Below, one piece after another: positions 32,234 to 40,728 of a stretch of DNA of 64,000 bases (position 1 is its first letter; every line of letters begins with the position of its first letter). The stretch spans positions 1 to 64,000 of the forward strand of contig NZ_LGEA01000125.1 in assembly GCF_001280065.1 (NCBI RefSeq), read 5' to 3'. The translations under genes were made by a program, and so were the position numbers. The stretch is from Streptomyces sp. NRRL B-1140. GTDB taxonomy: Bacteria; Actinomycetota; Actinomycetes; Streptomycetales; Streptomycetaceae. The notes under the pieces were generated by a model, which ran no database searches, was not told the origin of the DNA, and worked only from the letters and a program-made list of their open reading frames with translations.

Positions 32234-32882
32234 GGCGGGGACCCGCGGCCTGTGCCTCCCGTCTGCGCAGGAGGTGGTCGCGCGCCCTGGAGTCGCCCGG
32301 GCCGCCGCGGGCCGCGAGACCCGCGGCGATCCGTTCCCGGACCTCGGCCGGTCGGTGGTTCGCGTACTTGAACTTCGCCCGCACGTCCGTCACCTCCAGG
32401 CGCAGGCCGCGGATGCCGGCGAGCATTCTGCCGTAGGGGGCCTCGCCCGCCGCCGCCCGTGCGGAGCCGCCACCCGGCTGGAAGTGATCGACCTGGCGGT
32501 TGAGCAGCGCGGCCTTCTGCGCCGGGTCGTCCACGACATGGGCGCGGCAGCGCAGCTGGACGGCCGCGTAGAAGCTCGTCGGAGTGCCGTGCTCGGGCGG
32601 GGCGTCCGGGGCGGCCTGCCACGGGCCGGGTACGAACACGTAGTCGTCGACCACGCTCAGCAGGACGTCCGGGGCGGCCTCCAGCGCGGGCCACAGCGGG
32701 TTGGGGCGGGCGAGGTGGGTGACGACCTCGCGGCGCCCGGCGTCGTAGGCGAAGTGCAGGGGCTGGACGTGGGGCGGTTCGCCCGGCGGGCCGTTGACCG
32801 CGAGCTGGCCGAAGTCGTGGCCGGCCAGCCACCGTTGCCATTCGCTGTCGTCACGGGGCGCGTCCCAGGGGTGGATCAGCAT
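32220..32882 (-). CDS. FMN-binding negative transcriptional regulator (PaiB-like)
   Basis: 220 aa. The N-terminal [27 protein letters not shown] and the ANPLWxxL-type segment [14 protein letters not shown] mark the PaiB/FMN-binding split-barrel family. B. subtilis PaiB represses sporulation and protease genes; direct function here is unknown. The start ATG overlaps the stop of the upstream gene (TGATG), so both are translated together. Its end overlaps the convergent DMT gene by 14 nt. Confidence 0.82.
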   Translation of the reverse strand: MLIHPWDAPRDDSEWQRWLAGHDFGQLAVNGPPGEPPHVQPLHFAYDAGRREVVTHLARPNPLWPALEAAPDVLLSVVDDYVFVPGPWQAAPDAPPEHGTPTSFYAAVQLRCRAHVVDDPAQKAALLNRQVDHFQPGGGSARAAAGEAPYGRMLAGIRGLRLEVTDVRAKFKYANHRPAEVRERIAAGLAARGGPGDSRARDHLLRRREAQAAGPRLTSP

Positions 32883-33568
32883 CACAGCGCCGTGAGGTAA
32901 CCGGGCAGCTCGGTGCCGGGGGCCAGGCCCGGGTCGGGGAGCGGGGTGCCGTAGGTGCGCCGCACGGGGACTACGCCCGCCCAGTGGGGGAGGGCGAGGT
33001 CCTCCGGTTCGTCGTTCACGCCGCCGGTGCGCAGCTTCGCCGAGACCTCGTCCAGGTCCAGACGGATCACGGCCGTGGCGGCCAGTTCCTTCTTGTCGGC
33101 GGGGCGCGAGTCCGCGGAGCGGCCGGGCACGACGTGGTCGACCAGCGCGTCCAGGGCCCGCAGCTTCTCCTCGGGGTCCGTCACGTCATGGGCGGTGCCG
33201 TGCACCACCACGGAGCGGTAGTTGATCGAGTGGTGGAAGGCCGAGCGGGCCAGGACCAGGCCGTCCACGTGGGTGACCGTCAGGCAGACCGGGAGGCCGG
33301 GGCCGGCCTGACCGGCCGCCCGCAGCGGACGCGAGCCCGTCGAGCCGTGCACGTACAGCCGTTCGCCGACCCGGGCGTACAGGGTGGGCAGCACGACGGG
33401 CGCCCCGTCGCGGACGAACCCGAGGTGGCAGACGTAGGCCTCGTCGAGTATCGAGTGCACCAGGTCCTTGTCGTACGAGGCCCGGCCCGGGGAGCGGGTG
33501 GGGACGGTGCGGTCGGTCGGGGTGTAGGCGGTGTCGGGCTGCGACGGCGTCTGCGCGGTCCCCTGCAT
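32882..33568 (-). CDS. pyridoxamine 5'-phosphate oxidase family flavoprotein
   Basis: 228 aa. Split-barrel flavin-binding fold: DEAYVCHLGFVRDGAPVVLPTLYARVGERLYVHGSTGSR, then AFHHSINYRSVVVHGTAHDV. It is the first gene of a two-gene operon with the PaiB-like protein. Two starts are possible: ATG 33580, right at the palindrome shared with the divergent MocR gene, and ATG 33568 with GGAGAG 4 bases upstream, which I prefer. Such proteins often use FMN or F420; the residue pattern here does not decide. Confidence 0.82.
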   Translation of the reverse strand: MQGTAQTPSQPDTAYTPTDRTVPTRSPGRASYDKDLVHSILDEAYVCHLGFVRDGAPVVLPTLYARVGERLYVHGSTGSRPLRAAGQAGPGLPVCLTVTHVDGLVLARSAFHHSINYRSVVVHGTAHDVTDPEEKLRALDALVDHVVPGRSADSRPADKKELAATAVIRLDLDEVSAKLRTGGVNDEPEDLALPHWAGVVPVRRTYGTPLPDPGLAPGTELPGYLTAL

Positions 33569-33580
33569 GGCGCTCTCCAT

Positions 33581-33592
33581 TGCACTAGTGCA
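33581..33592. promoter_or_regulatory. palindromic operator between PPOX operon and MocR gene
   Basis: The perfect 12-bp palindrome TGCACTAGTGCA lies in the very short gap between the two divergent genes. It overlaps the -10 region CATAAT (33590-33595) of the MocR gene and the 5' edge of the PPOX operon. It is the natural site for the MocR protein to control both. Confidence 0.65.
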
Positions 33593-33603
33593 TAATTGGC
33601 TTT

Positions 33604-34935
33604 GTGCTAGGAGAGTATCGGATCAGTGGGCGTCGCGCAGCGGACATTTCCGCGAGCATCGAGCGCGCGGTGGGAGCCGGTGAGTTGCAGCCGGGCCAAC
33701 TGCTGCCTCCCATGCGGCAGTTGGCGGATGAGCTGGGGGTGAATCCCAACACGGTCGCGGCCGCGTACCGGACGCTGCGCGAACGCGGGGTCATCGAGAC
33801 GGCGGGGCGGCGCGGCAGCCGGGTGCGTCCCGCACCGGCCACGACCGGGCGGGAGCACTTCCGGGTGGACGTCCCCGAGGGGGTGCGGGACCTCGCGCAG
33901 GGCAATCCGGACCCCGCGCTGCTGCCGCCGCTCGCGGGCGCGTTCGCGGCGGCCGCCGCCGAGGGGGACCGGGCGCCCGTGCTGTACGGCGACACCCCCG
34001 TCGAACCGGAGCTGGCCCGGATCGCACGGGCCGGACTCGACGCCGACGGCGTGCCGGACGGGCCGCTCGCCGTGGTCTCCGGTGCCCTCGACGGCGTCGA
34101 ACGGGTACTGGCGGCCCATCTCAAGCCTGGTGACACCGTCGCCGTCGAGGACCCCGGCTGGGGCCGCACCCTCGACCTGGTGCCCGCGCTCGGGCTGCGG
34201 ACCGTGCCCGTCGGCGTCGACGACGAGGGGCCGTGCGCGCAGGACGTGCGCCGGGCGCTGGAGGACGGGGCGCGGGCCCTGATCGTCACGGACCGGGCAC
34301 AGAACCCGACCGGCGCGGCGGTGGGTTCCGCACGCGCGCGTGCGCTGAAAGCGGTGCTCCGGGCATATCCGGAGACCCTGCTGATCGAGGACGACCACGG
34401 CCACGGCATCGTCGACGTGCCCCTGCACCCGCTGGCCGGAGTCACCCGGCACTGGGCGTTCGTGCGCTCGGCCGCCAAGGCCTACGGCCCGGATCTGCGG
34501 CTCGCCCTGCTCACCGGGGACGCCGTCACCGTCGACCGGGTCCGCGGACGACACCGGCTCGGACCCGGCTGGGTGAGCCGGCTGATGCAGCGGGCCCTGG
34601 TCCGGCTGTGGGCCGAGGGGGCGGTGGACACGGCCGAGGTGGCGGCGTCGTACGGGCGGCGGCGGGACGCGCTGATCAAGGCACTCGAACGGCGTGGTCT
34701 CGCGGCCTGCGGGCGCAGCGGCATGAACGTCTGGGTGCCGGTGCCGGACGAGACCGGCGCCGTCGCCCGTCTGCTGCACGCGGGCTGGGCCGTGGCCCCA
34801 GGCGCCCGCTTCCGGCTGAGCGCGCCGCCCGGCGTCCGGGTCACCGTCTCGACCCTCGTCGACGGAGAGATCGAGAGGCTGGCCGACGCGATCGCCTCGG
34901 CCCTGCGGCCCGCCCCGGCGCGCAGCTACGACTGA
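33604..34935 (+). CDS. MocR-type GntR regulator with aminotransferase domain
   Basis: 443 aa. The GntR winged helix is at residues 1-75 (ASIERAVGAGELQPGQLLPPMRQLADELGVNPNTVAAAYRTLRERGVI). The rest is a fold-type-I aminotransferase domain that binds pyridoxal phosphate; the internal-aldimine lysine is probably in VRSAAKAYGPDLRLAL and the NPTG motif is in RAQNPTGAA. MocR proteins often sense pyridoxal phosphate, which fits its divergent neighbour of the pyridoxamine-oxidase family. The GTG start lies 8 bases after CATAAT, so it is likely leaderless. Confidence 0.88.
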   Translation: MLGEYRISGRRAADISASIERAVGAGELQPGQLLPPMRQLADELGVNPNTVAAAYRTLRERGVIETAGRRGSRVRPAPATTGREHFRVDVPEGVRDLAQGNPDPALLPPLAGAFAAAAAEGDRAPVLYGDTPVEPELARIARAGLDADGVPDGPLAVVSGALDGVERVLAAHLKPGDTVAVEDPGWGRTLDLVPALGLRTVPVGVDDEGPCAQDVRRALEDGARALIVTDRAQNPTGAAVGSARARALKAVLRAYPETLLIEDDHGHGIVDVPLHPLAGVTRHWAFVRSAAKAYGPDLRLALLTGDAVTVDRVRGRHRLGPGWVSRLMQRALVRLWAEGAVDTAEVAASYGRRRDALIKALERRGLAACGRSGMNVWVPVPDETGAVARLLHAGWAVAPGARFRLSAPPGVRVTVSTLVDGEIERLADAIASALRPAPARSYD

Positions 34936-34987
34936 GACGCCGGGCCGGGTGGCCGGGCGCCGGCCGGGGCTTCTGCCGAGCCGTCGG

Positions 34988-35941
34988 CTACTGCCGAGGT
35001 CCCGCACCGGCCTTCGGCCGGATCTGGGTGAGTGCCGCCCCGGCCAGTACGATCACGGCCCCGACCGGCGTCGACCAGGTGAGCCCCTCGCCGAGCAGTG
35101 CCACGCCCGCGGCCGTGGCGATGACCGGGATGAAGTACGTGACCATCTGGGCGGTCGTCGGGCCGACCTCGGCGACCAGGCCGTACTGGAGGAGCACCGC
35201 GAGGCCCGTGCCCAGGGCGCCCAGGGCGGCGACCGCCAACAGCGGCCCGACGGACAGGCGGGTCGGCAGGGTCGTGAACAGCGGCGTGACGACGGCCAGC
35301 TGGGCTGTCGCGAGCAGCAGCTGCGCGCCGGTCATCGACAGGTGCGAGTGGCCGGTACCGGCGAGGGTGCGGCGTACGTAGATCCAGCCGATCGGGTAGC
35401 TGAGGGAGCCCAGCAGGGCCAGTGCCGTGCCGGTGGCGTCCAGGCCCTGGAAGCCCTGCCAGGCACCCAGCACCGTGAGCACCCCGAGGAAGCCCAGTCC
35501 GAGGCCCGCGACCCGCACCCGGGTCGGGCGGTCCTCCGACAGGGCGACCAGGGACAGTGCCATGCCCCACAGCGGCGAGGTCGCGTTGCAGATGCCCGCG
35601 AGGGCGGACGGGATGGTCAGCTCCGCGTACGCGAAGAGCGAGAACGGCAGGGCGTTGAGCAGGAAGGCGGCGACCGTCAGGTGCCCCCACACGCGCGTCC
35701 CGCGCGGCAGCCGCTCGCGTCGTATCGCCATCGCGGCGGCCAGCACCGCGGTGCCGAACGCCAGACGCCCGAGCGTCACCTGGAACGGCGCGTAGGTCGC
35801 GGTGCCCACTTTGATGAGGAGGAAGCTGAAGCCCCAGATCAGGGACAGGGCGGCGAACCGCAGGCGCCAGTCGAGAAGGCGGCGGGGCGGTGCGGCCGGG
35901 GCGGTGGCGGCGTGGCCGGCCGGGGTGGTCACGGTGCTCAT
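34988..35941 (-). CDS. EamA/DMT superfamily permease (third)
   Basis: 317 aa with ten hydrophobic segments (FAALSLIWGFSFLLIKVGTATYAPFQVTLGRLAFG opens the first repeat; VEVGPTTAQMVTYFIPVIATAAGVALLGE-type motif closes the second). It is divergent from a LysR gene, a common arrangement in which the LysR protein controls the exporter. Start ATG 35941; a weak ribosome site. Substrate unknown. Confidence 0.85.
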   Translation of the reverse strand: MSTVTTPAGHAATAPAAPPRRLLDWRLRFAALSLIWGFSFLLIKVGTATYAPFQVTLGRLAFGTAVLAAAMAIRRERLPRGTRVWGHLTVAAFLLNALPFSLFAYAELTIPSALAGICNATSPLWGMALSLVALSEDRPTRVRVAGLGLGFLGVLTVLGAWQGFQGLDATGTALALLGSLSYPIGWIYVRRTLAGTGHSHLSMTGAQLLLATAQLAVVTPLFTTLPTRLSVGPLLAVAALGALGTGLAVLLQYGLVAEVGPTTAQMVTYFIPVIATAAGVALLGEGLTWSTPVGAVIVLAGAALTQIRPKAGAGPRQ

Positions 35942-36017
35942 GGCAGCCAACGATGCGCCGCCGGAACCTCGTAGCACAATCGAGAATTCGCACCCGGTAC
36001 TGCGTAGCATTGCTTAC

Positions 36018-36920
36018 ATGTTGAACCTGGAGCGCCTGCGCACCCTCGACGCCCTGGCCCGGCACGGCTCGGTGAGCGGCGCGGCCGAGGGCCTGCACAT
36101 CACGACGTCCGCCGTCTCGCAGCAGCTGTCCAAACTGGAGCGGGAAGTCGGTCAGCGGCTCCTCGCCAGGAACGGCCGGGGCGTGCGGCTGACCGACGCG
36201 GGCCGGCTGCTCGCCGAGCACGCCGCGCGCATCCTGTCCCAGGTGGAACTCGCCCAGTCCGATCTGGAGGCGCAGCGCGGGCAGGTCGTCGGCGAGCTGC
36301 GGCTGTCGGCGTTCCCGACGGCCGCGCGAGGGCTGTTCCCGCACGCGCTGGCCGCACTGCGCGAGCAGCACCCCGCGCTCCGGCTGCGCTCCTGCGAGCT
36401 GGAACCGGAGCGCGGCATCGCCGGAGTCGTGCGCGGCGACCTCGATCTCGCCGTGGTGCTCGACTGGTACAACAAGCCGATGGCGTTGCCCGACGGCCTG
36501 GTCAAGGCGTCGATCCTGGACGACCCGGCCGAGGTCGCCCTGCGGGCGGACCACCGGCTCGCCGGGCGCGAGGAGGTCGATCTCGGCGAGTTCGCCGATG
36601 ACGAGTGGATCACCTGGGGCGACGGCGAGTTCTGCCACGAGTGGCTGATGTTCACCCTCCGCTCCAAGGGCGTCGAGCCGATCGTCGGCCATCGCGCCGC
36701 CGAGACCCACACGCAGCTCGCCCTGGTCGCCGCGGGCCTCGGAGTGTGCATCGCCCCCCTGCTCGGCCGTCACCCCGTGCCCTCCGGCGTCGTGACCGTC
36801 CCCCTCCGGCAGCGGGTCCGCCGGCACGTGTACGTCGTGTGGCGCGCGGACGCGGACCGGCGTCCGTCGATCCGCGCGGCGGTGAAGGCCCTGCGGGCGG
36901 CGGGGGAGAGGGTCGGCTGA
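36018..36920 (+). CDS. LysR family transcriptional regulator
   Basis: 300 aa. The LysR helix-turn-helix is at residues 1-60 (LERLRTLDALARHGSVSGAAEGLHITTSAVSQQLSKLEREVG), followed by the substrate-binding domain. It probably regulates the divergent DMT permease, whose start is 76 bases away. TAGCAT lies 8 bases before the ATG and there is no ribosome site, so a leaderless transcript is likely. Confidence 0.88.
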   Translation: MLNLERLRTLDALARHGSVSGAAEGLHITTSAVSQQLSKLEREVGQRLLARNGRGVRLTDAGRLLAEHAARILSQVELAQSDLEAQRGQVVGELRLSAFPTAARGLFPHALAALREQHPALRLRSCELEPERGIAGVVRGDLDLAVVLDWYNKPMALPDGLVKASILDDPAEVALRADHRLAGREEVDLGEFADDEWITWGDGEFCHEWLMFTLRSKGVEPIVGHRAAETHTQLALVAAGLGVCIAPLLGRHPVPSGVVTVPLRQRVRRHVYVVWRADADRRPSIRAAVKALRAAGERVG

Positions 36921-36933
36921 CGCTCCGGAGGGG

Positions 36934-37404
36934 CTACTGCCCGGACAGCTTGCGGAAGTCCCAGGAGACGATCTTCTCGGGAGTCAGCCGGATCCAGGCG
37001 TGCCGGCCGTCGTGCGGCATCTCCTCCAGGCGGAAGTTCTTCCGTGCGAACAGCATCTCGGGGACGTCGAGTTCGGCGCGCAGCTCCCCCGTGCGGGGTA
37101 TCTCTCCCACGAACTCGACGGTGCCCGACAGCTCGGCGCCGCGCAGCTCGTCGTACTCCTCGCCGGTGTCGACCACGATCGCCACCCGCGGATCGCGCCG
37201 CAGGTCGGTCCAGCGCTTGCTGCGCACGACCGAGTACAGCCACATCGAGGTGCCGTCCCAGGCGAACCACAGCGTGCTCACGTGCGGCGCCCCGCCGGCC
37301 GACACCGTGGCGACCCGGCAGGTGCGCTGGGTGGTCAGAAACGCGTCCAGCTCGCCCGGCGTCATCATGATCTTCCGGCCCCTGCGCTGCTGCGTGATGG
37401 TCAT
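36934..37404 (-). CDS. PPOX-class flavin-dependent protein
   Basis: 156 aa, a single split barrel: FLTTQRTCRVATVSAGGAPHVSTLWFAWDGTSMWLYSVVRSKRWTDLRRDPRVAIVVDTGEEYDELRGAEL. The short form with this RxxDLRRDPRVA pattern is common among actinobacterial F420- or FMN-dependent enzymes. The C-terminal WIRLTPEKIVSWDFRK is conserved in the family. GAGGGGGAG precedes the ATG. It converges on lysR with a 13-bp gap. Confidence 0.82.
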   Translation of the reverse strand: MTITQQRRGRKIMMTPGELDAFLTTQRTCRVATVSAGGAPHVSTLWFAWDGTSMWLYSVVRSKRWTDLRRDPRVAIVVDTGEEYDELRGAELSGTVEFVGEIPRTGELRAELDVPEMLFARKNFRLEEMPHDGRHAWIRLTPEKIVSWDFRKLSGQ

Positions 37405-37538
37405 GCTCCCCCTCTTTCTCCCACGTCGTGTCAGAGGAGATCCTCTGACATCACGTCAGAAAAGGATGAGTGCTCTTCCGTCCGTGCGCAATGGTGGCTA
37501 CGCTCGCCCGCCCGGCCGCCGGTGACAGGGGGAAACCC

Positions 37539-38189
37539 GTGCCCTCGTACGCAGCGCTCAGTGAACTCCTCGAACCGCGCACCACCGTGCTGCTCACCGT
37601 CGAGTGCCAGGAAGGCGTCGTCGGGACGGACAGCGCCCTGCCCGAACTCGCCGAACAGGCCCGCGCCGGCGGCGCCCTCGCCAACGTCGCCCGTCTGGTG
37701 TCGGCCGCCCACGACGGCGGCGTCCAGGTCGTCCACGCCGTCGCCGAGCGCAGGCCCGACGGCCGCGGCGCCAGCCGCAACGCCCGCCTCTTCCGCGCCG
37801 CCGCACGGCTGCCCGTCCAGCAACTGAGCGGCACGCCGGCGGTGCGGGTGGCCGCTCCGATCGAGGTCTTCGAGGAGGACCTCGTCGTCCGGCGGCTGCA
37901 CGGGCTGTCGCCTCTGCAGGGCACCGACGTCGATCCGCTGCTGCGCAACCTCGGCTGCCGCACGCTGATCGTCACCGGCGTCTCGGCCAACGTGGCCGTG
38001 CCCAACGCCGTGTTCGACGCCGTGAACCTCGGCTACACCGTCGTCGTCCCGGCGGACGCCATCGCGGGAGTGCCCGCCGACTACACCCCCGCGATGATCC
38101 GCCACACCCTCGCTCTGGTCGCCACGGTCGCGACCACGGACGAGGTACTGGCCTGCCTGGAGCGTGCGCGGGGCGTCAGGCCAGCGTGA
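37539..38189 (+). CDS. isochorismatase-fold hydrolase lacking the usual cysteine
   Basis: 216 aa. The fold is recognisable from TTVLLTVECQEGVVG, LVVRRLHGLSPLQGTDVDPLLRNLGCRTLIVTGVSANVAVPNAVFDAVNLGYTVVVPADAIAG. In cysteine hydrolases of this family the loop reads GVxTNxCV; here it is GVSANVAV, so the nucleophile is absent, and the usual D of IDxQ is E. True isochorismatases also lack the cysteine, so a non-thiol chemistry is possible. GTG at 37539 has GGGGGA 7 bases upstream. Its end overlaps the convergent Rieske gene by 14 nt. Confidence 0.78.
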   Translation: MPSYAALSELLEPRTTVLLTVECQEGVVGTDSALPELAEQARAGGALANVARLVSAAHDGGVQVVHAVAERRPDGRGASRNARLFRAAARLPVQQLSGTPAVRVAAPIEVFEEDLVVRRLHGLSPLQGTDVDPLLRNLGCRTLIVTGVSANVAVPNAVFDAVNLGYTVVVPADAIAGVPADYTPAMIRHTLALVATVATTDEVLACLERARGVRPA

Positions 38190-38664
38190 TGGAGTCGCCC
38201 TTCACACTGATCTGCTTCGCCTCCAGCGGCTCGACCGCCGGTCCCTTCTTCACGCTGCCGTCCAGCACGGAGAACTGACTGCCGTGACAGGCGCAGGAGA
38301 TGATGTCGTCCTTGAGGTCCACCATCGGACACTTCTGGTGGGTGCAGATCGTCGAGAAGGCCTTGTAGTCGCCCGCGGCCGGCTGCGAGACGACGACCTT
38401 CTCGTCCTTGAAGATCTTGCCGCTGCCCTCGGGGATGTCGGCGGTCTTCGCGAGCGCCGCACCACCGGCTCCCGCCCCGGCGGACGAGCCGCCCCCTTCG
38501 TTCGTCGCGCCGCCACCGCCGGCGCTCTGTTCGGTGGACGGGTCGGACGCCTTGTCCTCCGAACCGCACGCCGTCAGCGCCACGGTGAGTCCCGCCGCGC
38601 CGACCGCCGCCACGACGGTACGGCGGCTCGGTCCCGACATCGGCTGAACGGATTCGCTGGTCAT
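38176..38664 (-). CDS. Rieske [2Fe-2S] lipoprotein, Tat-exported
   Basis: 162 aa. The signal has SRR (residues 13-15) and lipobox LTAC with C33. After a Gly/Ser-rich linker comes the Rieske domain: C107-T-H109 and C124-A-C-H127 bind the cluster, and C112 and C126 can form the stabilising disulfide. It would sit on the outer face of the membrane and carry electrons, but no oxidase or dehydrogenase partner is adjacent. The ATG follows GGAAGGAACG. Earlier in-frame codons lack a ribosome site. Confidence 0.9.
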   Translation of the reverse strand: MTSESVQPMSGPSRRTVVAAVGAAGLTVALTACGSEDKASDPSTEQSAGGGGATNEGGGSSAGAGAGGAALAKTADIPEGSGKIFKDEKVVVSQPAAGDYKAFSTICTHQKCPMVDLKDDIISCACHGSQFSVLDGSVKKGPAVEPLEAKQISVKGDSITLA

Positions 38665-38862
38665 GCTGACGTTCCTTCCGGGGGAATTCGTGATCTGCGG
38701 AGAGGTACGGCCCCTGGGGACCGGCTGTTCAGACCCTGCGGAAATCCTGACCCGTTCGGGCAAGGACACGGGTAAAGCGGAGCTGTCGGCTTGCTGTCGG
38801 GTTCCGGCCCGCCGCCGCGAGGCCGTCGGCACAGCCGCCGGATGCGTCAGTAACCTGGGGCG

Positions 38863-39618
38863 ATGCTCAAGGAAGTGATCGCGACCCGTTTCATCGCGCC
38901 CCTGCGCGAGGGCGGTTCGCTGCCGGGTCTGGTCGAGGCGGACGACTTCGGCACCTACGTCCTGAAGTTCACCGGCGCGGGACAGGGGCGCAAGACACTC
39001 GTCGCCGAAGTGGTCTGCGGGGAACTCGCCCGGCGGCTGGGGCTGCGGATGCCGCGTCTGGTCACCGTCGCGCTCGACCCGGACCTGGGACTGGGCGAAC
39101 CGGAGGAGCAGGTGCAGAGCCTGCTCCGGTCCAGCGGCGGCACCAACCTCGGCATGGACTTCCTCTCCGGCGCGCTCGGCTTCGACCCGCTCGCGTTCCC
39201 GGTGAGCCCCGAGGAGGCCGGCCGTGTGGTCTGGTTCGACGCGCTGATCAACAACGTCGACCGGTCATGGCGCAACCCCAACCTGCTGAGGTGGCGCGGC
39301 GAGCTGTGGCTCGTCGACCACGGCGCGACGATGATCTGGCACCACAACTGGCCCGGCGTGGAGGCCTCCGCCGCCCGCCCGTACGACGCCTCCGACCACG
39401 CGCTGGCGTCCTTCGCCCCCGATGTCGCCTCCGCCGCCGCCGAGTTGGCGCCTCTGGTCACCGAGGATCTGCTCGCCGACGTCACCGCGCAGATCCCGGA
39501 CACCTGGCTCACGGACGAACCCGGCTTCGCCGCGCCGGACGATCTCAGACAGGCCTACGCGCGCCCGCTGCTGGCACGGGCCGCCGTCATCCACGACCGC
39601 ATCCAGGGGCTGAAGTGA
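38863..39618 (+). CDS. HipA-like kinase-fold protein
   Basis: 251 aa, shorter than HipA (about 440 aa) because the N-terminal HipA domain is missing. Kinase-like features: DDFGTYVLKFTGAGQGRKTLVAEVVCGELARRLGL (ATP-binding lysine region), WFDALINNVDRSWRNPNLL (catalytic loop D with N) and LWLVDHGATMIW (metal D). It overlaps a DUF3037 gene by 4 nt, a pairing conserved across bacteria. There is no HipB-type DNA-binding partner, so a classical toxin-antitoxin role is unsure. TAACCT lies 6 bases upstream, so the transcript is probably leaderless. Confidence 0.8.
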   Translation: MLKEVIATRFIAPLREGGSLPGLVEADDFGTYVLKFTGAGQGRKTLVAEVVCGELARRLGLRMPRLVTVALDPDLGLGEPEEQVQSLLRSSGGTNLGMDFLSGALGFDPLAFPVSPEEAGRVVWFDALINNVDRSWRNPNLLRWRGELWLVDHGATMIWHHNWPGVEASAARPYDASDHALASFAPDVASAAAELAPLVTEDLLADVTAQIPDTWLTDEPGFAAPDDLRQAYARPLLARAAVIHDRIQGLK

Positions 39619-40028
39619 ACGACCGGCACATCATCAGGGGCGGCCCCCGGGACCGCCACGTCTACGAGTACGCCGTCCTGCGCGTCGTCCCGCGCGTGGA
39701 GCGCGGCGAGTGCATCAACGCCGGGGTCCTGGTGTACTGCCGCGCCGAGGCCTACGTCGGTGCCCGCACCCACCTCGACGAGACCCGCCTGCTGGCCCTC
39801 GACCCCCTGGCCGACGTGGCCGGGGTCCGGGCCGCCCTGGGGGCCGTGGAAGGCCTGTGCGCGGGCGGGAGCGCGGCCGGGCAGGCGGCCTCCGACGACC
39901 CGGGCCGCCGCTTCCGCTGGCTCGTCGCCCCCCGCTCCACGATCGTCCAGCCCGGCCCCGTGCACACCGGCCTGACCACGGACCCGGCGGCGGAGACCGA
40001 ACGGTTGCTGGACCTGCTGGTGAGGTGA
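39615..40028 (+). CDS. DUF3037 protein, partner of HipA-like protein
   Basis: 137 aa. The DUF3037 pattern is EYAVLRVVPRVERGECINAGVLVYCRAEAYVGAR at the front and FRWLVAPRSTIVQPGPVHTGLT later. The GTG start overlaps the HipA-like stop, so the two are translationally coupled. Function unknown; the fixed pairing suggests a joint complex. Confidence 0.85.
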   Translation: MNDRHIIRGGPRDRHVYEYAVLRVVPRVERGECINAGVLVYCRAEAYVGARTHLDETRLLALDPLADVAGVRAALGAVEGLCAGGSAAGQAASDDPGRRFRWLVAPRSTIVQPGPVHTGLTTDPAAETERLLDLLVR

Positions 40029-40042
40029 GGGGTCCCCGCCCG

Positions 40043-40498
40043 TCAGCGCCGGCGGCGTCTGACCACGAGACCGGCGGCGACAGAGGCGCCCACCGCGAAG
40101 GCCAGTCCGATCGCGATGTCCCAGTCGCTCGGCCCCGACGCGACAGCACCCCCCAGCCCGCCCCGCACACCCCGGCTCGGAGCGCTGGTGGGCGCGATGG
40201 TGACGGGCGTGGAGGGACTGGCCGAAGGACTCGCGGAGGGGCTGGGCGAGGTGGGGGACCTCGTGGGGTCGATGATCCCGCGGTGGGACAGCGCCTCGCA
40301 CGCGACGCCGTCGTCGGCGCCCTGGTCCTCGTCCAGCCTGTTGGGATCGCTCGGATCCGCGTCGAAGACGGCCTGCGCGTCCTCCTGGAAAGCGAAGTCA
40401 CGGCAGTCCAGGTCCTGCCGGGCATGAGCGGGGTCGGCCATGGGCACGATCGCGACGATCGCGAACAGCGCGCCCACGACACCGGTGCGACGGCGCAT
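40043..40498 (-). CDS. secreted, membrane-anchored Excalibur-domain protein
   Basis: 151 aa. A signal peptide (1-26) is followed by an Excalibur-like calcium-binding module (DLDCRDFAFQEDAQAVFDADP, then DEDQGADDGVACE). A Ser/Pro/Ala stretch, a C-terminal transmembrane helix (about 127-145) and a basic tail RRRRR come next. This layout puts the module outside the membrane. Role unknown; it converges on the DUF3037 gene. Confidence 0.82.
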   Translation of the reverse strand: MRRRTGVVGALFAIVAIVPMADPAHARQDLDCRDFAFQEDAQAVFDADPSDPNRLDEDQGADDGVACEALSHRGIIDPTRSPTSPSPSASPSASPSTPVTIAPTSAPSRGVRGGLGGAVASGPSDWDIAIGLAFAVGASVAAGLVVRRRRR

Positions 40499-40728
40499 GG
40501 AGCGCCTCCCTTCCGGCCATGGGTGGCTCGCGATCCGACGCTAGGCGCCGAGGAGTGCGGCGGCGCGCCGTCATGGGCCGATCGGGTGTTCCCGGGGACG
40601 GGGCCGGGCCGTGTGGGCCCGGGTGATGGATCACATGCCGCCTCCGGCCGTTGACACCGCGTGCCAGGGCTTCTAGCGTCACACCCACTGAAGGTACTAA
40701 GCGGTCGCTCACCTGAGGAGTAGCAGTC

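Noticed and set aside
38863..40028. Classical HipAB toxin-antitoxin system
   Set aside because: No HipB-type DNA-binding gene is present and the HipA N-terminal domain is missing.
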